NCBI RefSeq assembly: GCF_003121485.1
Contig: NZ_QAVX01000007.1
Span: 1 to 64,000, forward strand
Length of the DNA stretch: 64,000 nucleotides
Direction of reading: 5' to 3'
Source of the DNA: Dyella sp. C11
GTDB taxonomy: Bacteria > Pseudomonadota > Gammaproteobacteria > Xanthomonadales > Rhodanobacteraceae
Positions 57,013 through 64,000 of this stretch are shown here, in pieces. The translations under genes were made by a program, and so were the position numbers. The notes under the pieces were generated by a model. That model worked only from the letters and a program-made list of their open reading frames with translations, did no database searches and had not been told where the DNA came from. Position 1 is the first letter of the stretch, and each line of letters starts with the position of its first letter.

Positions 57013-57363
57013 TTAGACAGCCTTGTCGACCGGCTGGGCAATCGCCTTGTCGATCAACTGGGTCAGCACGCCCTTGTTCACGGCGCCGATCTGGGTGGCT
57101 TCGACCTTGCCGTTCTTGAAGACCATCAGGGTCGGGATGCCACGGACACCGTAGTTGCGGGGCGTCTTCTGGTTGTGGTCAATGTTGATCTTGGCGATGC
57201 GCAGCTTGCCTTCGTACTGCTTGGCCAGATCGTCGAGGATCGGCGCGATGGCCTTGCAGGGGCCGCACCATTCCGCCCAGAAGTCCAGCAGCACGGGGGT
57301 AACGGAATTGAGCACTTCCTGCTCGAAGGCGTCGTCGCTTACATGGGTAATCAGGTCGCTCAC
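57013..57363 (-). CDS. trxA: thioredoxin 1
   Basis: 116 residues from GTG 57363 with a GGAG site 7 bases upstream. Active site WCGPCK, cis-Pro in GIPTLMVF. General disulfide reductant and donor for ribonucleotide reductase. It lies upstream of rho on the same strand (gap 185), the same neighbours as in E. coli. Confidence 0.96.
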   Translation of the reverse strand: MSDLITHVSDDAFEQEVLNSVTPVLLDFWAEWCGPCKAIAPILDDLAKQYEGKLRIAKINIDHNQKTPRNYGVRGIPTLMVFKNGKVEATQIGAVNKGVLTQLIDKAIAQPVDKAV

Positions 57364-57814
57364 CGGGGTCTCCGAAGGTAGGCGGGTAAGGGGTTTCACG
57401 ACCGCGCGCCCAGCATCGGCTACACTGGGGCGCCCATGAAGCGCGGGGTCGTACCGGAAGGATGTCCGCCGATGTGGCGGATAGGCCTCCATTCCAGCCG
57501 AAGTCGGGGCACGATTCAAGCGATTCAAGGGCGGCCAGGGACGGTTCCGTTGACATAGGTGAAAGGGTTTTTCCTTGACTGACAGTGGTTTGGGCCACGC
57601 AGTCCTTTGACCTATGCCAGCGGAGCTGTCGCACGCCGCCGCTCCCGCCGGCGCCAGACCAGGGAACCGTAGCGCTGGCAAGCGCGATCCCCACCGGGTT
57701 CGCCTGCCGCCACCTCCCGGTTGCGCCGACCATCCACCCGTTCCTTGTTAGCGTCTCACCGGCAAGGAGCCAGGCGGCCTTATAGGCGCTGCCTGCATCC
57801 AGATACCTATCGCA
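57364..57814. other. divergent control region between trxA and rhlB
   Basis: 450 bases without a convincing gene; must hold the promoters of trxA-rho and rhlB. A perfect TTGACA occurs at 57550-57555 but no good partner hexamer stands at the right distance, so no promoter is called. Confidence 0.5.
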
Positions 57815-59551
57815 ATGTCCCAAACTGTTCTCACTGATACCTTTTTCACCAATTTCGATCTCCATCCGCTGCTCCAGAAAGGCCTCGACGATGCAGGCTT
57901 CACGCGCTGCACGCCGATCCAGGCGTTGACCCTGCCGGTCGCGCTGACGGGTCGCGACGTCGCCGGCCAGGCGCAGACGGGTACGGGCAAGACCTGCGCC
58001 TTCCTGGTGGCGATGATGAATCGCCTGCTGACCACGCCGGCCGTGGCCGAGCGCAAGGACAGCGACCCGCGCGCCCTGGTCATTGCGCCGACGCGCGAGC
58101 TGGCCATCCAGATCGAGAAGGACGCCAAGTCCATCGGCCGCCACACCGGCCTGCGCACCGCGCTCATCTACGGCGGCGTCGATTACGACAAGCAGCGCCA
58201 GCAGCTCAAGGATGGCTGCGACATCATCATCGCCACGCCGGGCCGCCTGCTCGACTACTTCAAGCAGCACGTGTTCAGCCTGGACGCCGTGGAAGTGATG
58301 GTGATCGACGAGGCGGACCGCATGTTCGACCTTGGCTTCATCAAGGACGTGCGCTTCATCTTCCGCCGCCTGCCGGCGCGCGAGCAGCGCCAGGTGCTGC
58401 TGTTCTCCGCCACGCTCAGCCATCGTGTGCTGGAGCTGGCTTACGAGCACATGCACAACGCCGAGAAGCTGGAAGTGGAGACGGAAAACGTCACCGCCGA
58501 CCGCGTGCGCCAGGTGGTCTACTTCCCGGCCAAGGAAGAAAAGATGCCGTTGCTGCTCAACCTGCTTGAGCGCACCAAGGCCGAGCGCAGCATCATCTTC
58601 GTCAACACCAAGGCCGCCGCCGAGAAGATCACCGATCGCCTGAAGCGCTACGGCTACCGCGTGGGCGCGCTGTCCGGCGACGTGCCGCAGCTCAAGCGCC
58701 AGAAGCTGTTGCAGCGCTTCCAGGAAAGCCAGCTCGACATCCTGGTCTGCACCGACGTGGCCGCGCGCGGCCTGCACATTCCGGCCGTCAGCCACGTCTT
58801 CAACTTCGACCTGCCGCAGGACGCCGAAGACTACGTGCACCGCATCGGCCGCACCGCGCGCCTGGGTGCCGAAGGCGACGCCATCAGCTTCGCCTGCGAC
58901 CTGTACGCCATGAGCCTGCCGGACATCGAGACCTACATCGGTCAGCGCATTCCGGTGGCCAACATCGAGGCGGTCATGCTGGTGATGCCGCAGCCGCGCG
59001 AGCAGGATGCCCAGTGCGTCGCCGATGCCGCGGCCGACAGCGCCGCGTTCGGCGACAAGGTGGAGCAGCGTGAAAAGGACGGTTCGCCGCGCAAGGGTTC
59101 GCGCAGCGGCAGCGGCGGTGGCGGTGGTCGTGGCGGTCGCAGCGGTGATCGCCCGCGCGGCGACAAGCCGCGCGAACCGCGCAAGCCGCGCCCCGAGGCT
59201 GGCAGCGAAGGCACCGAACCGGTGAAGACCGAAACGGCCCCCGCGCCGGCGCAGGGTGAATCCGCCGAGGGTGCGGAGCGCAAGCGTCGCCGTCGCCGCG
59301 GTGGCCGCAATCGTCGCCGTGAGGGTGGCGATGTGCAGGCTGCCGAAGTGACCACCAACCAGGCCGCCGAAGGTGGCCGCGCACCGCGTGGCGAGCGTCG
59401 CCCGCCGCGCGAGCGCAACGCGGGCGAAGGCAACAATCACTCGCGTCCGTCGCGCCACGTGGCGATTACGTCCGGCAAGCCGGCCGAACAGGAAGCACCG
59501 AAGAAGGTCGGTTTCTTCCGTCGCCTGAGCCGCAAGCTGTTCGGTCACTGA
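57815..59551 (+). CDS. rhlB: DEAD-box RNA helicase RhlB
   Basis: 578 residues. ATP-dependent RNA helicase, in E. coli part of the RNA degradosome. Q motif (FTRCTPIQ), motif I AQTGTGKT, Ia PTRELA, II DEAD as [29 protein letters not shown]. The last 150 residues (from about 425) are an Arg/Gly-rich, basic tail ([36 protein letters not shown]) ending in a [15 protein letters not shown] helix. Divergent from trxA. Confidence 0.95.
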   Translation: MSQTVLTDTFFTNFDLHPLLQKGLDDAGFTRCTPIQALTLPVALTGRDVAGQAQTGTGKTCAFLVAMMNRLLTTPAVAERKDSDPRALVIAPTRELAIQIEKDAKSIGRHTGLRTALIYGGVDYDKQRQQLKDGCDIIIATPGRLLDYFKQHVFSLDAVEVMVIDEADRMFDLGFIKDVRFIFRRLPAREQRQVLLFSATLSHRVLELAYEHMHNAEKLEVETENVTADRVRQVVYFPAKEEKMPLLLNLLERTKAERSIIFVNTKAAAEKITDRLKRYGYRVGALSGDVPQLKRQKLLQRFQESQLDILVCTDVAARGLHIPAVSHVFNFDLPQDAEDYVHRIGRTARLGAEGDAISFACDLYAMSLPDIETYIGQRIPVANIEAVMLVMPQPREQDAQCVADAAADSAAFGDKVEQREKDGSPRKGSRSGSGGGGGRGGRSGDRPRGDKPREPRKPRPEAGSEGTEPVKTETAPAPAQGESAEGAERKRRRRRGGRNRRREGGDVQAAEVTTNQAAEGGRAPRGERRPPRERNAGEGNNHSRPSRHVAITSGKPAEQEAPKKVGFFRRLSRKLFGH

Positions 59552-59669
59552 GCCATCGCTTGCCAAGGGCTGTCGCGGGCTGAATCCGCGGCAGCACAGC
59601 TAGACGAAACCGACTGACCTTCACGCACGCATCCCTTATCCTTCCCGTATTCAGGATTGGGGATGCGCG

Positions 59670-60347
59670 GTGATCCGCTTCGACCAAGTCAGCAAACGCT
59701 ATGAAGGTGGCCACGAGGCCCTGTCGCAACTTTCCTTTGAAGTGGCGACGGGCGAGATGGCGTTCGTCACCGGCCATTCGGGTGCCGGCAAAAGCACCCT
59801 GCTCAAACTGCTCGGGTTGATCGAGCGTCCTTCGCACGGCGTCGTCACGCTGGAAGGGCAGAACCTCGCGAAAGTGGGCCGCAGCGGCATTCCCAAGTTG
59901 CGTCGCGGCGTGGGCATGGTGTTCCAGGATCATCGCCTGCTGATGGACCGCACCGTGTTCGCCAACGTCGAGTTGCCGTTGATGATCGGTGGCATGGCGC
60001 CGCCGGAACGCAGCAAGCGCGTACGCGCCGCGTTGGAAAAGGTTGGCCTGCTTGCTTACGAGCGGCAGCTTCCCGCCACCCTTTCCGCCGGTGAGCAGCA
60101 GCGCGTGGGCATTGCCCGCGCCATCGTGGCCAAGCCGATGCTGCTGATTGCCGACGAACCCACGGGCAACCTGGACCCCACGCTGGCGGTGGAGATCATG
60201 GGCCTGTTCGCCGAATTCCAGAGCGTGGGCACCACCGTGCTGATCGCCAGCCACGACCTGCCGTTGATCAAGAAGATGAAGAAGCGCGTGATCGTGCTCG
60301 ACCACGGCCGTCTCGTCGCCGATGTGGCCGCGCAGGAGGTGCTATGA
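59670..60347 (+). CDS. ftsE: cell division ATP-binding protein FtsE
   Basis: 225 residues from GTG 59670. ABC ATPase with Walker A (GHSGAGKST), signature TLSAGEQQRVGIARAI (a slight variant of LSGGQ), Walker B LLIADEPTGNLDP. With FtsX it controls septal peptidoglycan hydrolases. The stop overlaps ftsX (ATGA). Confidence 0.95.
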   Translation: MIRFDQVSKRYEGGHEALSQLSFEVATGEMAFVTGHSGAGKSTLLKLLGLIERPSHGVVTLEGQNLAKVGRSGIPKLRRGVGMVFQDHRLLMDRTVFANVELPLMIGGMAPPERSKRVRAALEKVGLLAYERQLPATLSAGEQQRVGIARAIVAKPMLLIADEPTGNLDPTLAVEIMGLFAEFQSVGTTVLIASHDLPLIKKMKKRVIVLDHGRLVADVAAQEVL

Positions 60348-61330
60348 GCACGCAACCCGAATTTCCGATGGAAAGCCCGCTGCTGTCCGATCAGTCGCGC
60401 GGCATCCGCAGCAAGCCGCGGCCGGTGGCGAGCTGGCGCGAGCATCATGGCTGGAGCGCGGCGGCGAGCCTGCGCCGGTTGATGTCGCGCCCGGTCGGTA
60501 CGCTGCTTACGGTCGCCGTGATGGCGATTGCGCTGGCGCTGCCGCTGACGTTCTACCTGCTGCTGGGCAACCTGCAGAAGATGGGCGACGCGCTCGGGCA
60601 GAACCAGACCATCAGCGTGTTCCTGCAGCCGGGCCAGAGCGTGGCATCGGCCGACATGATGGCCAAGAAGCTGCGCGAGCGCAGCGAGGTCGCCGACGTC
60701 AAGGTGAAGTCGCCCGACCAGGGCATGGACGAGCTGGCGAAAATGCAGGGCTTTTCCGGCGCGCTGCACACGCTGGACGTGAATCCGCTGCCGTTCGTGC
60801 TGGAAGTGCTGCCCAAGCCGGGTGCGAGTGCCGACAGCGTCGACAGCCTCGTCAGCGACATGCGCGGCATGTCGGGCGTGGATCAGGTGCAGGATGGCGG
60901 CACCTGGCGCCAGCGCCTGGAAGCCCTGCTTGGCGTGGGCGAGCGCATCGTCCTGATACTTGCCGGTTTGCTGGCGGTTGCCGTGCTGCTGGTGGTGGGC
61001 AATACGGTGCGCGTGGACATTGCCAGCCGGCACGAGGAAATCGGCGTGCTGATGCTGGTGGGCGCCAGCCGTGCCTTCGTGCGCCGTCCTTATCTTTATG
61101 CCGGCATCTGGTATGGCCTGTTTGCCGGCGTGCTGGCGGTGGGCTTCGCCATGCTGGTGGAGCTGGCGTTGGCCGAGCCGGTGCAGAAACTGGGGCAGGT
61201 CTACGCGGGCAAGTTGCAGGTAGACGCGCTGCCGGTGTGGTTGCTGGCCGCTGTGCCAGTAGCGGCGGCGGTGCTCGGCTGGCTGGGCGCCCGCCTGGTC
61301 AGCGCATGGCAGCTGCGCAAGGCGGCATGA
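60344..61330 (+). CDS. ftsX: cell division protein FtsX
   Basis: 328 residues. A cytoplasmic N-terminus of about 50 residues, four membrane helices (first about 54-76, others after about 205) and a large periplasmic loop (ISVFLQPGQSVASADMMAKK onward). FtsX signals to murein hydrolase activators. Family ends (EEIGVLMLVGASRAFVRRP) are intact. Confidence 0.93.
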   Translation: MSTQPEFPMESPLLSDQSRGIRSKPRPVASWREHHGWSAAASLRRLMSRPVGTLLTVAVMAIALALPLTFYLLLGNLQKMGDALGQNQTISVFLQPGQSVASADMMAKKLRERSEVADVKVKSPDQGMDELAKMQGFSGALHTLDVNPLPFVLEVLPKPGASADSVDSLVSDMRGMSGVDQVQDGGTWRQRLEALLGVGERIVLILAGLLAVAVLLVVGNTVRVDIASRHEEIGVLMLVGASRAFVRRPYLYAGIWYGLFAGVLAVGFAMLVELALAEPVQKLGQVYAGKLQVDALPVWLLAAVPVAAAVLGWLGARLVSAWQLRKAA

Positions 61331-61478
61331 AGCGTGCGCCGGCTCACGGCCGTGGCAATGCCGTAATGCAAGGTTGGCGGGGATGGTGCAGCATGCCGGC
61401 TCGGGGTTACCCGGCGCCGGGACGGTGCGTCGACATAGTGCGGGCAGGGAGCGCCAGCCAACACGTGGGTGACAGGGG

Positions 61479-62321
61479 ATGAGTGGAAGTTTCAGCAGTC
61501 GTGCGGTGGGATCGGCGCCCAAAGTGCTGGTGGTGGACGGCTCCAAGGTGGTACGCCAGCTGATCGCTCGCGTGTTGAAGGCCGAGTTGCCCGACAGCGA
61601 CGTGGTCGGCGCCGGCAGCGGCGCGGAAGCCAAGGAGCTGATGGAAGGCAGCGCATTCGACTTCATCACCATCGCCTTGCGCCTGCCCGACATGGACGGG
61701 CTGGAACTCGCACGCCACGTGCGCGAGTCCGCCTCGCAGGCCTATGTTCCCATCGTGGTGGTGTCCGGCGACGTCGACGGCCGCCTGCACAGCCGCACGC
61801 TGGGCGAACACGTCACCGACTATTTCGACAAGTCGCTGGGCTTCCAGGCGCTGGCGGAATTCATTCGCGGCTACGTGAAGCCTGCCGAATCGGCCGAGGG
61901 CGAAGTGCTCTATGTCGAGGACAGCCGCGTGGTCGCGCTGGCCACTCGTCGCATCCTGGAAAAACACGGCCTGACCGTGCGCCACGTGGTCAGCGTGGAA
62001 GATGCCCTGGTGCTGCTGGACAAGGCCAAGGACGAGGGCAAGGTGGGCGCGGATATCGTCCTCACCGACGTGAGCCTGAAGGGCGAACTCACCGGTGGCG
62101 ACCTGCTGGAGCGCATCCGCCGCGAATACCACTACGGCAAGGGCCGGCTGCCCGTGCTGGTGATGACGGGCGACGAGAACCCCGTGAACCAGGCTGCGCT
62201 GCTGCGCGCCGGTGCCAACGACCTCGTCGAGAAGCCCATCGAGGAAAAACTGTTGATGACCAAGCTGCTGTTCCAGCTGCGCGTGTCCCAGCACCTGCGC
62301 GCGCACGACGAAGCTGCATGA
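61479..62321 (+). CDS. response regulator with two receiver domains, first one degenerate
   Basis: 280 residues, no output domain. Receiver 1 (about 14-133) lacks the phospho-acceptor: the position is A66 ([10 protein letters not shown]) and the acidic pair is D20-G21. Receiver 2 (about 143-265) keeps E147-D148, D197 ([10 protein letters not shown]) and K (NDLVEKP). So only the second can be phosphorylated in the usual way. Partner kinase is not in the window. The stop overlaps ung (ATGA). Confidence 0.85.
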   Translation: MSGSFSSRAVGSAPKVLVVDGSKVVRQLIARVLKAELPDSDVVGAGSGAEAKELMEGSAFDFITIALRLPDMDGLELARHVRESASQAYVPIVVVSGDVDGRLHSRTLGEHVTDYFDKSLGFQALAEFIRGYVKPAESAEGEVLYVEDSRVVALATRRILEKHGLTVRHVVSVEDALVLLDKAKDEGKVGADIVLTDVSLKGELTGGDLLERIRREYHYGKGRLPVLVMTGDENPVNQAALLRAGANDLVEKPIEEKLLMTKLLFQLRVSQHLRAHDEAA

Positions 62322-63019
62322 CCGACGATCGCGTGAAGCTGGAGCCGTCCTGGAAGCAGAGGATCGGCGACTACCTGGGACGGCCGGACATGCAGGAGCT
62401 TTCCGGCTTCCTGCGGAACGAGAAACAGGCCGGCAAGGTGATTTATCCACCCGGGCCGGACATCTTCGCCGCGTTCGACCACACGCCCTTCGACGCCGTG
62501 AGGGTGGTGATCCTGGGTCAGGACCCGTATCACGGCCCCAACCAGGCGCATGGCCTGTGCTTCTCCGTGCGCCCGGGCGTGCAGACGCCGCCGTCCCTGC
62601 AGAACATCTTCAAGGAGATCCACCGCGACCTGGGTTTCAATGCGCCGGATCACGGCTGCCTGACGCCCTGGGCCGACCGGGGCGTGCTGCTGCTCAATGC
62701 CACGCTCACGGTGCAGCAGGGCATGGCGGGTTCCCACCAGGGCAAGGGCTGGGAAGGCTTCACCGACGCCGCCATCGATGCCCTGAACCGGGAAAGGGAA
62801 GGGCTGGTCTTCATGCTGTGGGGCTCGTACGCCCAGAAAAAGGGCCAGCTGATCGACGGTAGCCGCCATTGCATTTTGCGGTCCGTGCACCCATCTCCTT
62901 TGTCAGCGCACCGCGGTTTTATCGGGTGCGGGCACTTCTCGGCCGCCAAGCAGTACCTGGAGAGCCGGGGAGTAGCGCCGATCGACTGGTCCCTGCCGCC
63001 GCGATCGGAACTTGCCTAA
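62318..63019 (+). CDS. ung: uracil-DNA glycosylase
   Basis: 233 residues from the ATG in the previous stop. Removes uracil from DNA. Water-activating motif [17 protein letters not shown] with the catalytic Asp, the LLLNATLTV strand and the Leu-intercalation loop [14 protein letters not shown] are all present. Confidence 0.96.
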   Translation: MTDDRVKLEPSWKQRIGDYLGRPDMQELSGFLRNEKQAGKVIYPPGPDIFAAFDHTPFDAVRVVILGQDPYHGPNQAHGLCFSVRPGVQTPPSLQNIFKEIHRDLGFNAPDHGCLTPWADRGVLLLNATLTVQQGMAGSHQGKGWEGFTDAAIDALNREREGLVFMLWGSYAQKKGQLIDGSRHCILRSVHPSPLSAHRGFIGCGHFSAAKQYLESRGVAPIDWSLPPRSELA

Positions 63020-63083
63020 ACAGGCACTTCACGGTCGCTGAACCGTAGGCACGGCATAGTCAAGCCTCCCCTGGGTGGCCTGC

Positions 63084-63112
63084 TGGACAGGTGACCCAAA
63101 TTCCTGTACTAT
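63084..63112 (+). promoter_or_regulatory. candidate sigma-70 promoter of rpoH
   Basis: TGGACA (63084-63089, five of six to TTGACA) and TACTAT (63107-63112, four of six) with a 17-base spacer. A start near 63119 would place the hairpin and CIRCE element in the 5' untranslated part of rpoH. Confidence 0.5.
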
Positions 63113-63123
63113 TCAGTTCAACA

Positions 63124-63151
63124 AAAGGTCCCGGAACCTTCCGGGACCTTT
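63124..63151 (+). other. hairpin next to the CIRCE element
   Basis: Stem AAAGGTCCCGG / CCGGGACCTTT with a 6-base loop AACCTT. It abuts and shares two bases with CIRCE. It could end ung transcription or act as a 5' stem of the rpoH message. Confidence 0.7.
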
Positions 63152-63176
63152 AGCACTCTCAATACCCGAGTGCTAA
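63150..63176 (+). promoter_or_regulatory. CIRCE operator (HrcA-binding site) before rpoH
   Basis: TTAGCACTC, nine bases (TCAATACCC), GAGTGCTAA: a perfect match to the 9-9-9 CIRCE consensus. It ends 29 bases before the rpoH ATG. HrcA bound here should repress rpoH at normal temperature. hrcA is not in the window. Confidence 0.95.
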
Positions 63177-63205
63177 GCTGATCCCCTATTCAGGAGGTTC
63201 CATCC

Positions 63206-64000
<795 letters not shown>

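Overview
The window is a piece of a GC-rich gammaproteobacterial chromosome. Gene content and order point to the Xanthomonadales, most likely Rhodanobacteraceae (Dyella, Luteibacter, Frateuria or Rhodanobacter type). The pointers are the mreBCD-mrdA-rodA-mltB-rlpA-dacC-ybeD-lipB-lipA-prc run, rhlB divergent from trxA-rho, a split B12-dependent ribonucleotide reductase, and REP-like and 'GTCATTCCCGCG' dispersed repeats. This placement is inference from gene content, not a database match.

Layout. 1-70: the 3' end of a 5S rRNA and its terminator. 292-3425: a YqhA-type membrane protein, glycerol kinase and a PfkB sugar/nucleoside kinase. 3687-17116: a long co-directional cell-elongation and envelope cluster (MreBCD scaffold, PBP2, RodA, lytic transglycosylase, RlpA, D,D-carboxypeptidase, lipoate synthesis, Prc protease). 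rodA carries an in-frame TAA at codon 85. 17137-25794: peptidases, a DUF4126 protein, a HAD phosphatase coupled to a PstS-like protein with a LysM tail, and a DegP/HtrA protease, separated by REP pairs and a 263-bp tandem duplication. 25928-30009: split class II ribonucleotide reductase (nrdJa, nrdJb) with a Lys/Ala-rich histone H1-like gene between the halves and a probable NrdR operator upstream.

30010-40400 is a visibly more AT-rich accessory island. It has a DUF262/DUF1524 nuclease with a small membrane partner, a frameshifted secreted protein, a membrane-tethered Mrr nuclease, several unknown secreted or membrane proteins, and a leftward cassette: PAAR protein, GH24 lysozyme, predicted periplasmic proteins. 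That cassette reads as a type VI secretion effector/immunity set. Related inverted repeats ending in 'TGACCCCGTTTG' lie between its modules. 40475-46969 holds small unknown proteins, a YCII protein, a four-blade hemopexin-like protein and a zinc-ribbon/PH membrane protein.

47075-54577: a possible leader peptide, rsgA, a secreted endonuclease/exonuclease/phosphatase-fold enzyme, a GFA-family protein, a chemoreceptor, an OmpA-type lipoprotein and two tandem paralogous periplasmic proteins. 55055-64000: rho (with a 170-residue Q/N/G/R-rich extension), trxA, rhlB, ftsEX, a two-receiver response regulator, ung, and the 5' part of rpoH. rpoH is preceded by a perfect CIRCE operator, so the sigma-32 gene is probably under HrcA control.

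Three genes (rodA, a retropepsin-like secreted protein, a small gene in the PAAR cassette) are broken by single-base changes. Each break is either real decay or a sequence error and should be checked on reads.
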